From the NCBI RefSeq assembly GCF_947502995.1, contig NZ_CANNBW010000028.1, forward strand, positions 1 through 59,907: DNA of 59,907 nt. The letters run 5' to 3'. Positions within the stretch are counted from its first letter, which is position 1, and every line of letters starts with the position of its first letter. Under the pieces are notes generated by a model. It saw only the letters and a program-made list of their open reading frames with translations. It was not told the origin of the DNA and made no database searches. This document shows positions 44,362 to 53,397 of this stretch, one piece after another. The DNA is from an uncultured Tenacibaculum sp. Its GTDB lineage: Bacteria; Bacteroidota; Bacteroidia; Flavobacteriales; Flavobacteriaceae. The position numbers were made by a program, and so were the translations under genes.

Positions 44362-44642
44362 TATTTAATAATTAAAAGTATTAATAAAACAGGAAGAATA
44401 AAGATCCAATTGAACAGGAAAACATTGGAAAGTAATTTTCTTTTTGTAAATCCTAAATTATAATACATGTAGTATTCATTTTCTTTAAAAAGATGAAATC
44501 CCCAGTATCCAATTAACACTCCAAAAGAAGAGAAGTTGATAATAGCCCAAAATAAACTAGTTGATAAAAAAAGTACTAAAGAAAATACAAAGTTTAAAAA
44601 GTTTACATCAACATAATATTTCCAGAAAGCTGTGTAATTCAT
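44361..44642 (-). CDS. Very small ABC-permease-like membrane protein (93 aa)
   Basis: A 93-residue protein with about three hydrophobic helices (~15-31, ~33-50, ~73-92). Between the second and third lies YYMYYNLGFTKRKLLSNV, which resembles the L-G-x-(S/T)-(K/R)-x-x-L coupling helix of ABC exporter permeases. Too short for an ordinary permease, so it would need to oligomerise, or it is a shortened remnant. It directly precedes the ATPase with a one-base overlap. Confidence 0.7.
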   Translation of the reverse strand: MNYTAFWKYYVDVNFLNFVFSLVLFLSTSLFWAIINFSSFGVLIGYWGFHLFKENEYYMYYNLGFTKRKLLSNVFLFNWIFILPVLLILLIIK

Positions 44643-44727
44643 AGAACTGTAGATAATTCAATACAATAATATGTTTTGAAACTGGAAAAAGCTGGTAATT
44701 AAATGTTAAATATATTTTGAATACAAG

Positions 44728-45411
44728 CTATGGAGTAGAACTTGAAACTTGAAGTACTTTTCCATTATAAAATTTATTTCCAGTTAAAGCAAAATTAAAA
44801 ATATAATCACCCATTTCTATAGCTTTTAAGGGAGCTTGATAACCAGGAAAGGCTTCTTCTAGCATTTCAGTTTGTACAGCTCCAAGAGCTAAAACATTAA
44901 AAGCGATTTGTTGTTCTTTATATTCTTCCGCTAGTAATTCAGATAATGTAATTACCGCTCCTTTTGCAGAACTATATGCTGCTAAACCAGGGAATTTCAT
45001 GCTGCCTTGTATTCCTCCCATACTACTTACTGTTACAACATGGCTTCCAGCTTTCATAAAAGGGAGTAAATTTTTTGTAAGAGATGCAACCCCAAAAACA
45101 TTTACTTGATACACTTTTAGGAAATCATCGGTAGTTAATTCGCTAAAAGGTTTATTAATTAGCATACCGGCATTATTGATTAAAACATCAACAGATCTCC
45201 ATTCTTTTTCTACAAAATTTGCTGCATTTATAATATCATCTTCTTTAGAAAGGTCAGTAGAAATTGTAGTTATATTTTCATGGTTTACTTTATCTAAAGA
45301 ATTTGTACTTCTTGATAAAGCTAAAACTTTATGTCCGCTATTAGCAAATTGTAATGCTAATTCATAGCCAATTCCTCTACTAGTTCCTGTTATAACAATA
45401 TGTTTACTCAT
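44728..45411 (-). CDS. Short-chain dehydrogenase/reductase
   Basis: A 227-residue classical SDR. TGTSRGIGYELA (cofactor loop, ~8-19), NNAGM (~79-83), catalytic Ser in VVTVSSMGGIQG and YSSAKGA with Tyr and Lys. The C-terminal GNKFYNGKVLQVSSSTP is somewhat unlike the typical SDR end. The substrate cannot be read. It lies 12 bp after the M48 peptidase gene. Confidence 0.9.
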   Translation of the reverse strand: MSKHIVITGTSRGIGYELALQFANSGHKVLALSRSTNSLDKVNHENITTISTDLSKEDDIINAANFVEKEWRSVDVLINNAGMLINKPFSELTTDDFLKVYQVNVFGVASLTKNLLPFMKAGSHVVTVSSMGGIQGSMKFPGLAAYSSAKGAVITLSELLAEEYKEQQIAFNVLALGAVQTEMLEEAFPGYQAPLKAIEMGDYIFNFALTGNKFYNGKVLQVSSSTP

Positions 45412-45423
45412 GTATTTTGTATT

Positions 45424-46509
45424 TTAATCTAAACTATGCTTTAATATATCCCACTTTTCTTTTAGCAAAGAGTTATTTACGATGTTATTTTCTTTATCAG
45501 CTATTTCCTTCGAATATTTAATTCGATCATCTAATATTGGATGCGAACTTAAGTATTTCGGTGTGTATGCAGAAGTTTCTTCTTTCAAAATTTTGAATAA
45601 TTCATGCATTCCGTTCAAATCGAGATGATTGTCTTTCATTAATTCTAAACCAAAAAGATCAGCTTCTTTTTCTAAACTTCTTGAAAATGACAATTGAGAA
45701 AAGCGATGAGCGTTATCTTTAAAAATGCTAGTAACTCCATTTGCGTCTCCAAAAATTATTGAGAAAAATATAGAACCTGAAATATCACGAGCTAGGTTCT
45801 TTAAAATATGACGCTCTTCAATATGCGAAACTTCATGACCAATTAAGGCAGTTAATTGATGTTCACTTTCTATTTTTTCTAACAATCCAGAGTAAACCAC
45901 AATGGTACCTCCTGAAATAGCGAATGCGTTTAATTGATTACTTGTTGATACTTTTACTTGGATTGGAAATTCAGATTTTATGTGTAAAGTATTTACAAAA
46001 TCTTGTAATTTTTCTGATTGTTCTTCGTTTATATGTAAAGTGTTAGCTAAATTGTTATATACATAATTACCAAAGGTTATTACATTTTCTTTAGCTAAGT
46101 TTTTAGCAAAGTTTACTGCTACAAAAGGAAAAACCCAAAAGTATAAGATTAAGGAAAAGCTTAAAATTCCAGAGAGTAAAAATGCAATCGATTTTCCTAT
46201 TGATTTATGTAGTTTTACATCAAGTTGATTACTGAATTCTTTTTTGTCATTTACATATTTTATGAATTCTTTATCTGAACTTTCAATTCTTTGAAAAGGA
46301 AAAGTATTTCCATAAGTAAAAGCGACTAAATCTTTTGTGTAAACCTCTGATTTTTTGATAGAATTTGTTTTCCAAATAATAGTTTTAGAAAATTCATTCA
46401 ATTTATTTTGATCTGCAATACTGATTTTCCATTCATGAGGATTAGTATAAATATTTACTTCGTGAGAAGCAGAAGATATTCCATCAAAGTAAGTCGCAGA
46501 AAATTGCAT
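45424..46509 (-). CDS. M48 family metallopeptidase with extra N-terminal domain
   Basis: A 361-residue membrane zinc peptidase. An N-terminal ~100-residue beta domain (MQFSATYFDGISSASHEVNIYTNPHEW) is followed by a membrane helix (~110-132), then the M48 domain with GHEVSHIEERH (His225, Glu226, His229), FSRSLEKEADLFGLELM and a final SSHPILDDRI. The domain order is that of BepA/LoiP-like and Oma1-like relatives. The gene begins one base after the stop of the DUF898 gene; this pairing (DUF898 + M48) is common and suggests quality control of membrane proteins. Confidence 0.9.
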   Translation of the reverse strand: MQFSATYFDGISSASHEVNIYTNPHEWKISIADQNKLNEFSKTIIWKTNSIKKSEVYTKDLVAFTYGNTFPFQRIESSDKEFIKYVNDKKEFSNQLDVKLHKSIGKSIAFLLSGILSFSLILYFWVFPFVAVNFAKNLAKENVITFGNYVYNNLANTLHINEEQSEKLQDFVNTLHIKSEFPIQVKVSTSNQLNAFAISGGTIVVYSGLLEKIESEHQLTALIGHEVSHIEERHILKNLARDISGSIFFSIIFGDANGVTSIFKDNAHRFSQLSFSRSLEKEADLFGLELMKDNHLDLNGMHELFKILKEETSAYTPKYLSSHPILDDRIKYSKEIADKENNIVNNSLLKEKWDILKHSLD

Positions 46510-46510
46510 T

Positions 46511-47482
46511 TTATATTAAATCAATATCTAAAAAATCTAAGAAATCATCACCAGCAGCATTATCATAATCATCATATTGTACTTGTTTAATACTATTAGT
46601 GTCTAAACCTTCTTCTATTTGTAAAAAACGGAACATAAATTTATGAGTTCTAATAATAACCCAAGGTGTAGCGATTCCAAAAGTAAAAGTGATTAGTAAA
46701 AAGTTTACAATTACAAGTTCAAAAACATCACCGGCTTTCATATCTAAAGAAAACTTAACTTTTCTGCCGTTCTGAGTAATCTCTGTATTATTTGCATAAA
46801 AAGCTAGTAACTCTTTGTAATACCAGAAAGTATATATACCTAATGTTAAATAGAATAAGAAAAAGAACTTAAGGTTTATCCAAAATAAAGTGCTTCCTTC
46901 ACCTTTAAAGTCAAATGATAAATTTCCAAAACGTAAATGACTAAAAATATACTTACGAATATCAACAGCAAACCAAGGAGTGTAAATTCCTAAAGTTAAA
47001 ATGGTTAATAACATACCAATTAAACATTTCCAGAATAACTCCATTCGATCACCTAAATATTTAAAATAAATACCTTTCCAAGAACTTCTAGAAGTACGAT
47101 ATCGCATTGCTCCATGAATTGCAAAAGGAATCAATAGAATAATAAAAAGATAAAATACTCCAATAGAAATACCAAATGTTGTAGGATTATTACTTACAAC
47201 TCCATAAATCAAGAAAAAATAAAGTAGAAGTAAGAAAATATATACTTTAATAAAACCTTTAAAAACTTCTTTTCCTGTTCCATGGAAAGCGAATCTAGCC
47301 TTATCTAATTCTGTCGATTGATAGTGATATTTTAAACGTTCAACTTTAGCCCAAGGATAATACAAACCAAAACTAATAATAGTTAAGAATAGATTTTTAA
47401 AGAAAATAACGGCAAATTCACCACCTTTTCCAAAATATGTAAAACGCTTTCTTTCTGATTGTAAACGATTAAGGAAATCCAT
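46511..47482 (-). CDS. DUF898 (YjgN-like) membrane protein
   Basis: A 323-residue protein with three repeats, each a pair of membrane helices ended by a P-W motif: YYPWAKVERLKYHYQ (~43-57), YTPWFAVDIRKYIFSHLRF and ATPWVIIRTHKFMFRFL. The first two are followed by F-x-F-G/K-G-x-G strands (RFAFHGTGKE, SFDFKGEGS). This is the DUF898 family. Probably in one operon with the M48 peptidase. Function unknown. Confidence 0.88.
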   Translation of the reverse strand: MDFLNRLQSERKRFTYFGKGGEFAVIFFKNLFLTIISFGLYYPWAKVERLKYHYQSTELDKARFAFHGTGKEVFKGFIKVYIFLLLLYFFLIYGVVSNNPTTFGISIGVFYLFIILLIPFAIHGAMRYRTSRSSWKGIYFKYLGDRMELFWKCLIGMLLTILTLGIYTPWFAVDIRKYIFSHLRFGNLSFDFKGEGSTLFWINLKFFFLFYLTLGIYTFWYYKELLAFYANNTEITQNGRKVKFSLDMKAGDVFELVIVNFLLITFTFGIATPWVIIRTHKFMFRFLQIEEGLDTNSIKQVQYDDYDNAAGDDFLDFLDIDLI

Positions 47483-47550
47483 AGAAACTTATATAATAAA
47501 CGTAAAAATGCAATATTATTTTAAAGTATACAACTTTTAGATTTTTACTA

Positions 47551-47558
47551 TAACTTTG
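47551..47558 (+). promoter_or_regulatory. Possible -7 box of the amidohydrolase gene
   Basis: TAACTTTG fits TAnnTTTG, 31 nt before the start at 47589; no TTTG at the right upstream distance. Confidence 0.35.
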
Positions 47559-47588
47559 GTTATTTAACTCCCAAAAAACTAAATACTA

Positions 47589-48869
47589 ATGAGAAAATAT
47601 TTTTTATTGTATGTATTAGTGTTTTTACAAAGTTCTGTTTTTGCTCAAAAAACATATATTTTTTGTGGAAACCTTTTAAATACTAAAACTGGAGAATTAC
47701 AATCTAAACAAACCATTATTATTGAAAAAAATAAAATAGTAGATGTAGTTTCTGGTTATGTGAAACCTAAAAGTAAAAAGGATAAAACAATTGATTTAAA
47801 AAACAAGTATGTACTTCCGGGTTTGATTGATATGCATGTACACATTGAAAATGAATTTGGACCCACAACTCGTTTAGATCGTTATATTTTAGATGAAGCA
47901 GATATTGCGTTTAACTCTGTAGGTTTTGCTAAAACAACATTACTAAAAGGATTTACAACAGTTAGAGATTTAGGAGGAACTGGTGTGAATATTTCAATAC
48001 GTAAGGCAATTAATAAAGGAAAGATTCCAGGTCCAAGAGTAATTACAGCTGGTAAAATGATTGCATCTACTGGAGGACATGCAGATCCGACAAATGGTAG
48101 TAGAAGGGTATTAATTGGAAATCCTGGTCCAAAAGAAGGTGTTGTTAATAGTGTAGAAGATGCAAAAAAAGCTGTACGTCAACGTTATAAAAATGGAGCT
48201 GATTGTATAAAAATTACGGCTACAGGAGGTGTGTTGAGTGTAGCAAAAAGTGGAGATAATCCTCAGTTTACTATTGAAGAAGTTAAAGCAATATGTCAAA
48301 CAGCTAAAGATTACGGAATGCATGTAGCTGCTCATGCTCATGGAGATGTTGGAATGCAACGCGCTGTAATAGGAGGTGTAAAAACTATTGAACATGGAAC
48401 TTATATGAGTGAAGCTACGATGGATTTGATGAAAAAGTATAATGCTTATTTAGTTCCTACGATAACTGCAGGTAAAGAAGTAGAAGAAAAGGCCAAAATA
48501 GAAGGATATTATCCTGCTATTGTTGTACCTAAAGCTTTGGCAGTTGGACCTCAAATTCAAGGAACTTTTGCAAAGGCTTATAAAAGAGGAGTAGGGATTG
48601 CTTTTGGAACTGATGCAGGAGTATTTAAACATGGGAAAAATGCAAAAGAATTTGGATATATGGTGGAAGCAGGAATGCCTGAAATTGAAGCAATACAATC
48701 TGCTACAATAACAAATGCAAAAATTTTGAAAATGGAGAATGAAATCGGACAAGTACAGAAAGGTTTTTTTGCAGATATTATTGCTGTAAATGAGAATCCT
48801 TTAAAAAATGTAAAAACAATTGAAAATGTTGTTTTTGTTATGAAAAACGGAGAGGTTTATAAAAAATAA
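47589..48869 (+). CDS. Exported amidohydrolase (imidazolonepropionase-like)
   Basis: A 426-residue metal-dependent hydrolase with a signal peptide (ending VFAQ/KTYIF). Motifs: GLIDMHVHIE with His83 and His85, DCIKITATGG (the lysine usually carbamylated), HVAAHAHGD, KTIEHGTYM and FGTDAGVFKHG. The C-terminal GFFADIIAVNENPLKNVKTIENVVFVMKNGEVYK is the amidohydrolase beta-sandwich closure. Family members hydrolyse N-acyl amino acids, dipeptides or similar; periplasmic or surface action is expected. Confidence 0.9.
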   Translation: MRKYFLLYVLVFLQSSVFAQKTYIFCGNLLNTKTGELQSKQTIIIEKNKIVDVVSGYVKPKSKKDKTIDLKNKYVLPGLIDMHVHIENEFGPTTRLDRYILDEADIAFNSVGFAKTTLLKGFTTVRDLGGTGVNISIRKAINKGKIPGPRVITAGKMIASTGGHADPTNGSRRVLIGNPGPKEGVVNSVEDAKKAVRQRYKNGADCIKITATGGVLSVAKSGDNPQFTIEEVKAICQTAKDYGMHVAAHAHGDVGMQRAVIGGVKTIEHGTYMSEATMDLMKKYNAYLVPTITAGKEVEEKAKIEGYYPAIVVPKALAVGPQIQGTFAKAYKRGVGIAFGTDAGVFKHGKNAKEFGYMVEAGMPEIEAIQSATITNAKILKMENEIGQVQKGFFADIIAVNENPLKNVKTIENVVFVMKNGEVYKK

Positions 48870-48897
48870 ACAAAAAAAATAGATGTTATAAGTAGAG

Positions 48898-48928
48898 GCT
48901 TTTGCATAAAATGTAAAAGCTTTTTTTT
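48898..48928 (+). terminator. Terminator of the amidohydrolase gene
   Basis: A 9-bp stem (GCTTTTGCA, 48898-48906, with TGTAAAAGC, 48912-48920; one G-T pair), then eight T. Confidence 0.8.
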
Positions 48929-49005
48929 GTGCATTTTTTTTAGTTTTTTATGTAACTTTTTATGATAAGAATAGACTTATAGATGAAATTAAAAATTACT
49001 TAGTT

Positions 49006-50001
49006 ATGATTAAAATGACTCCATTTTTAAGTAGATATAATTTTTTCTTAATACCGTTATTATTTCTAGTATCGCTAATAGTATTAAGTCTACATTTTCA
49101 ATCTAATTCTAATTTAGCTCCATACTTAATAATAGATTTCTTATTTACTATTCCTTTAATATATTTTTTGCTAATTCGAAAAAAAGACATTCATAAGTTT
49201 ACTGTAGTTTCTGTCTTTGTGTTAGGGGTTTTGCTTTCTAGTTTTTTAATTCCGATTGAAAATCAAGGGATATTAAAGTTGGTGAAATCATACATAATTC
49301 CAATTTTAGAGTTAGTGATTTTTTCTACCATATTAATAAAAACTAGAAAACTATATCAAGGATATAAAAACAATAACGTACAGAATTATGGTTTTTTTGA
49401 GACAATTCATGCTGCAAGTTTAGAAGTTTTCCCCAGTAAAATAGCATCTTTTTTAGCTACAGAAATAACAGTTTTTTATTATGCTTTTTTTAAATGGAAA
49501 TCTACAGATATAAAGAATAATGAATTTACATATCATAAAGAGGGTACTTACACAGGTATTTGTATAGGAATTCTGTTAATTATTTTAATAGAAACTTTCG
49601 TTTTACACATGTTAATAGCTGAAAGGAATTTGGTTTTAGCATGGATAATTAGCGGATTAAGTATTTACACATTAGTTCAGATTATTGCTTTAATAAAATC
49701 AATGAGAAGTAGACCAATTTTTTTTGATGACGATAACCAAAAGTTATATTTAAGATTTGGTTTTTTAGGTAAAGCAGAAATAGATATAGAAAATATTAAA
49801 ACTATAAGAAGTATTAATGACATTGAAAAATTAAATCATATTTCTTTTTTAGGAAGTTTAACAGGAGCAAATATGATTATTGAATTTAAGGAAGAAATCA
49901 GTTATAATTACTTTTATGGAACTAATAAAAAAACTGATCATTTAGCTTTTATTGTAGATGATAAAGAGGTTTTTTTAAAACGAGTTCAAGATTTTTTATA
50001 A
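49006..50001 (+). CDS. Uncharacterised multi-helix membrane protein
   Basis: A 331-residue protein with about seven hydrophobic segments: ~12-29, ~39-56, ~65-83, ~90-107, ~149-160, ~183-207 and ~212-228. The C-terminal ~100 residues are soluble and beta-rich, with FFDDDNQKLYLRFGFLGKAEIDIENIKTI, a PH-like strand pattern. I do not recognise the family. It could be a membrane-bound PH-like protein. Monocistronic between terminators. Confidence 0.72.
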   Translation: MIKMTPFLSRYNFFLIPLLFLVSLIVLSLHFQSNSNLAPYLIIDFLFTIPLIYFLLIRKKDIHKFTVVSVFVLGVLLSSFLIPIENQGILKLVKSYIIPILELVIFSTILIKTRKLYQGYKNNNVQNYGFFETIHAASLEVFPSKIASFLATEITVFYYAFFKWKSTDIKNNEFTYHKEGTYTGICIGILLIILIETFVLHMLIAERNLVLAWIISGLSIYTLVQIIALIKSMRSRPIFFDDDNQKLYLRFGFLGKAEIDIENIKTIRSINDIEKLNHISFLGSLTGANMIIEFKEEISYNYFYGTNKKTDHLAFIVDDKEVFLKRVQDFL

Positions 50002-50005
50002 AAAT

Positions 50006-50035
50006 AAAAGAAGCTAATTAATTAGCTTCTTTTAT
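50006..50035 (+). terminator. Terminator of the membrane protein gene
   Basis: Perfect palindrome 50006-50033 (AAAAGAAGCTAA with TTAGCTTCTTTT), followed by T-rich sequence, 5 nt after the stop. Confidence 0.82.
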
Positions 50036-50106
50036 TTTGTTTACATATTCCCCCCGAAACTGTAAACCTATATATATTTTCTATGTTTAATTTCTATTTA
50101 AAATTA

Positions 50107-50150
50107 AAAAAGAACTATTCATTTCTTGTAAGCAATAAATAGTTCTTTTT
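50107..50150 (-). terminator. Terminator downstream of the lipoprotein operon
   Basis: A 13-bp perfect stem (50107-50119 with 50138-50150), 18-nt loop; minus-strand T-rich sequence follows. It lies 130 nt after the stop at 50282. The gap between holds nothing I can name. Confidence 0.65.
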
Positions 50151-50281
50151 ACAAACCAAATTAACTACTATAAATAATTTATAATGAAACAAACTTTGAT
50201 ATAAAGATATTATAAAGCTTAGTTGATTTGTGAGTATTTCGATGAATGGTAGTATTTCCTTAGATCAATAAGAAATATAGC

Positions 50282-51796
50282 TTAGTTGAAAGTAATATGT
50301 TGGTACGCACCAATGTCTCGATTAGGAGTTCTTGTTACACCTAAAAGATCTAAAGTTACAGATGTAGGTAAAGCATTTCCTATAGCGTCGCTATTACTTC
50401 CGATTATAAATTCTTCTTTACTAGTATCTTTAAAATCAGCATTACCATTTAAGATAATATTTAAATAATGAGAAGTATCACTAAAATTTAATTCATTGTT
50501 ATTTTGAAAATTGTTGTTGAAATCATCAAATTGAATTAAAGAATTTTGAACAGAATAATTAAAAGTATCACCGCTTTCAACATGATCTAGAAGAAACTCA
50601 ATATTATTATTTCCTGTAATAATACAGTTGGTGAAATTAGCAGCAGTTAAATCTCTAGTTTCAATAATTTCTTGTCCATTTTCATCTTGAAAAGTAAAAA
50701 AGTTATTTACTAAAACAGCAGGCAAAGGACGTAAACTTCTATTCCAATAATTAGCAAAAGTAGAATGAGTAAAGTTGTAAGCTCCACCAACAGTTCCAGC
50801 GAAAGAAGCTTGACCGGCATTACCAATAACAACATTTTCTCCAACAATATTTGCTTGTCTTCCAAAAACACCAAAACTGGTTTGATTATAAATTTCTGTA
50901 TTAGTTAAACGTAATGTAGGTGTTGAATTGGTTTCTAAACTATCAACTAAAACTCCAATAATTCCGTTTTTTATTTGAGCATGGTTTATTTCGTTATCTC
51001 TACTTCCAGCTCGCATCCAAATAGTACCCCATTGTCCTGAAACTCTACTGAAAGAATTTTCTAAACGATCTCCTTCAAAAACAACTTTTTCGTCTAATGT
51101 ACCATTAACTTTTAAAGTTGCATCTTTATCTATGACTAAACCAGAATTATCATGAAAATGAATTCTCGCACCAGCTTCAATAGTTAAAGTTTTATTAGCA
51201 GGAACAGCTGCATAGCCATATATAACATAAGGTTTATCTTTGGTAAAAGTAAGTTCACTGTCTTCTAAAAATCGTCCTTGTATAGCTGTTAATTGACCAT
51301 CTAAAGAAAGGTTGTCAATTTCCATAGATATAGGATCTCTATCAGGAAAAATAAAAGTTGCATCTTGAACGAGAGTTACTAAATCAACATCTTGTTGATT
51401 TGTACCTGTATCAAAAAGAATTTTATCTGTATAAAGTGGATCTGGAATGGCACTAAAATCGATGGTAGTTTCTACAAAAACAAAAATACTGTCTTTAGCT
51501 AATATTTCTACGTCTTGAAACATTTTCCCAGGAACTCCATCTACATTTAAACGATAATTAGAAGTTGCTCCATTTTCTAATCGAATTTCAGGAACTGTAA
51601 TAGCTTTATCACTTCTGTTATATACTCTTAAATTATAAGTAGCAGATCCTATATTTGTAAAAATAGTATCTAAAAAAACTGTATCTCTAGAGAATTCTAA
51701 ATTACCAAAGCTAGGAACAGTGCTGAAATCTTTTCTGCAAGAACTAACAATAGTTATAAGTGCGATTATTAAAACAGTCTGTATTAGCTTGGTCAT
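50282..51796 (-). CDS. Right-handed beta-helix lipoprotein
   Basis: A 504-residue lipoprotein (lipobox SSC, Cys20). Residues ~30-160 form an Ig-like N-terminal domain with the repeated strand style NLRVYNRSDKAITVPEIRL. From ~165 on a parallel beta-helix is suggested: ASANKTLTIEAGARIHFHDNSGLVIDKDATLKVNG-type turns, INHAQIKNGIIGVLVD, PTLRLTNTEIYNQTSFGVF and so on. No catalytic residues stand out. It starts 4 bp after the cyclotransferase gene, so the two are co-transcribed. Confidence 0.82.
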   Translation of the reverse strand: MTKLIQTVLIIALITIVSSCRKDFSTVPSFGNLEFSRDTVFLDTIFTNIGSATYNLRVYNRSDKAITVPEIRLENGATSNYRLNVDGVPGKMFQDVEILAKDSIFVFVETTIDFSAIPDPLYTDKILFDTGTNQQDVDLVTLVQDATFIFPDRDPISMEIDNLSLDGQLTAIQGRFLEDSELTFTKDKPYVIYGYAAVPANKTLTIEAGARIHFHDNSGLVIDKDATLKVNGTLDEKVVFEGDRLENSFSRVSGQWGTIWMRAGSRDNEINHAQIKNGIIGVLVDSLETNSTPTLRLTNTEIYNQTSFGVFGRQANIVGENVVIGNAGQASFAGTVGGAYNFTHSTFANYWNRSLRPLPAVLVNNFFTFQDENGQEIIETRDLTAANFTNCIITGNNNIEFLLDHVESGDTFNYSVQNSLIQFDDFNNNFQNNNELNFSDTSHYLNIILNGNADFKDTSKEEFIIGSNSDAIGNALPTSVTLDLLGVTRTPNRDIGAYQHITFN

Positions 51797-51800
51797 AGTT

Positions 51801-52856
51801 TTATTCTTTTATGATTTCAATTTCAAATAATTTACTCCAGTGTTTACCTGTAACGAATAAACGGTTGTTTTTAGTATCGTAAGCTATACCATTTAATACA
51901 TCATCTGTTTCTAATTTTTGCTCTCTTAAAATGGTTTGCCTTAAGCTTTTCATATCAATTAAAGCTTCAACAATTCCACTTTTAGCATCAATTATTGCAA
52001 TTGTAGGTTTTATTTCTTTACCAGTCTTCCAGTAATTCGAGTAAATTTTACCATCAACATATTCTATTTCATTAAGTTTATCAATAGGCTTTTTTAAGGC
52101 ATAAACTTGAATATTTCTTTTTTCTTTTTGGGTAGCAGGATCTAAGAACCAAATAGTATTGGTTCCATCTGTTTTGATTAATTCAGATTCTGTGTGAGAT
52201 AATCCCCATCCTTCAAAACTATTCTCGTAAGGAAATTCTTTTTTAAGTTTAAATGTTTCTAAATCAAAAACAAAACCTTTTCTTGCTTGCCAGGTTAACC
52301 AAAAAATTTCATTATTGAAAATTGTCATACCTTCCCCGAAATACTTATCGCTAAGATCATATTGTTGAAGAACTTCACCTGTTTCTATATTTAATTTACG
52401 TAATCTAGATTTTCCTCTTCTACCTGTAGTTTCATATAAAAAACCATTATGATATTCTAAACCTTGAGTGTATGAAGTTTTATCGTGAGGATATGTATTT
52501 ACAATTTTGTAACTATATACTTTAGGAGTAACGTTCGAATAAACTTCTATTGAAGAACGAATCTTTTTTACTTTACCAGGAACAAAAGCAAGTGCAGTAA
52601 TGTCATGTTTTCCAATTCCGAAATCAGAAGTATTAACAGTTGTTTTGTTTTCATTTAAGGTTAACTGCTTTTTTCCAAAATATAATTGAATACTATCTGC
52701 TTTTTTACCGTTTAATTCATTTAAATCTATCTGAACTTTTTCTCCTAAAGCTACCTTCTTCTTATTTTGTAATTTAAATTTATAATTATTTTCACTACAA
52801 GAAGTTAGGGTGAAAGCTAAAGCGATTATAATACCAGAAAAACATGAAATTTTCAT
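51801..52856 (-). CDS. Glutaminyl-peptide cyclotransferase-like lipoprotein
   Basis: A 351-residue lipoprotein (lipobox TSC, Cys20) with an Ig-like N-terminal part (~25-110) and a plant-type glutamine cyclotransferase five-bladed propeller (~115-350): YPHDKTSYTQGLEYHNGFLYETTGRRGKSRLR, KYFGEGMTIF, LTWQARKGFVFD, EGWGLSHTESELIKTDGTNTIWFLDP and VLNGIAYDTKNNRLFVTGKHW. The enzyme would turn N-terminal Gln to pyroglutamate. T9SS substrates are often Gln-cyclised in Bacteroidota, so a role on exported proteins is plausible (inference). Confidence 0.9.
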   Translation of the reverse strand: MKISCFSGIIIALAFTLTSCSENNYKFKLQNKKKVALGEKVQIDLNELNGKKADSIQLYFGKKQLTLNENKTTVNTSDFGIGKHDITALAFVPGKVKKIRSSIEVYSNVTPKVYSYKIVNTYPHDKTSYTQGLEYHNGFLYETTGRRGKSRLRKLNIETGEVLQQYDLSDKYFGEGMTIFNNEIFWLTWQARKGFVFDLETFKLKKEFPYENSFEGWGLSHTESELIKTDGTNTIWFLDPATQKEKRNIQVYALKKPIDKLNEIEYVDGKIYSNYWKTGKEIKPTIAIIDAKSGIVEALIDMKSLRQTILREQKLETDDVLNGIAYDTKNNRLFVTGKHWSKLFEIEIIKE

Positions 52857-52916
52857 ATAAGGTTGAGTTGAGTGTATTAGTTCTTTAATTATACTACAAA
52901 TAAAACAATTTATTTG

Positions 52917-52946
52917 TTTGGAATTTAAAAAAAAGGGTTAAATTTG
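52917..52946 (+). promoter_or_regulatory. Promoter of rpmE2
   Basis: TTTG (52917-52920), 18-nt spacer, TAAATTTG (52939-52946): a perfect Bacteroidota promoter. Transcription should start near 52953, leaving a leader of about 90 nt. Confidence 0.75.
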
Positions 52947-52966
52947 CACCCTCAAATAGCCATTGC

Positions 52967-53015
52967 AGGTTTTTGATTTTACTTGAAGGCGTTTAAAACC
53001 TTACCAATTTTAAAC
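52967..53015 (+). promoter_or_regulatory. Structured leader of rpmE2
   Basis: GTTTAAAA (52991-52998) pairs with TTTTAAAC (53008-53015) around a 9-nt loop. An alternative helix, AGGTTTT (52967-52973) with AAAACCT (52995-53001), uses the same bases and excludes the first. Such alternatives are usual in autoregulated ribosomal leaders; here it is inference only. Confidence 0.4.
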
Positions 53016-53044
53016 AAATTCACACTAAATTAAAAGTTTTAAAG

Positions 53045-53296
53045 ATGAAAAAAGGTATACACCCAGAAAATTATAGAATGGTGGCTTTCAAAGATATGTC
53101 GAACGGAGATGTATTTTTAACAAGGTCTACTGCTAATACAAAAGAAACTCTTGAAGTAGAAGGAGTAGAGTATCCATTAGTTAAATTAGAAATTTCTAGA
53201 ACATCTCACCCATTCTACACAGGTAAGTCTAAGTTAGTAGATACTGCAGGACGTATCGATAAGTTCAAGAACAAATACGCAAAGTTTAAGAAATAA
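53045..53296 (+). CDS. rpmE2: 50S ribosomal protein L31 type B
   Basis: An 83-residue L31: HPENYRMVAFKDMSNGDVFLTRST, then EVEGVEYPLVKLEISRTSHPFYTGKSKLVDTAGRIDKFKNKY. It has no cysteine at all, which is the zinc-independent (C-) type B form. L31 bridges the two ribosomal subunits. The leader and promoter upstream are strong. Confidence 0.96.
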   Translation: MKKGIHPENYRMVAFKDMSNGDVFLTRSTANTKETLEVEGVEYPLVKLEISRTSHPFYTGKSKLVDTAGRIDKFKNKYAKFKK

Positions 53297-53317
53297 ACTT
53301 TTCAAACATAGAAATAT

Positions 53318-53347
53318 AAAAAGCACTAACATTGTTAGTGCTTTTTT
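53318..53347 (+). terminator. Terminator of rpmE2
   Basis: A 13-bp stem (53318-53330 with 53334-53346; AGCACTAAC with GTTAGTGCT at the core), 3-nt loop and a T run. Confidence 0.88.
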
Positions 53348-53397
53348 ATTGTATAAATCTTGTATCTTAGCCTGTAAACTAACAAAAATTCAAGAAA

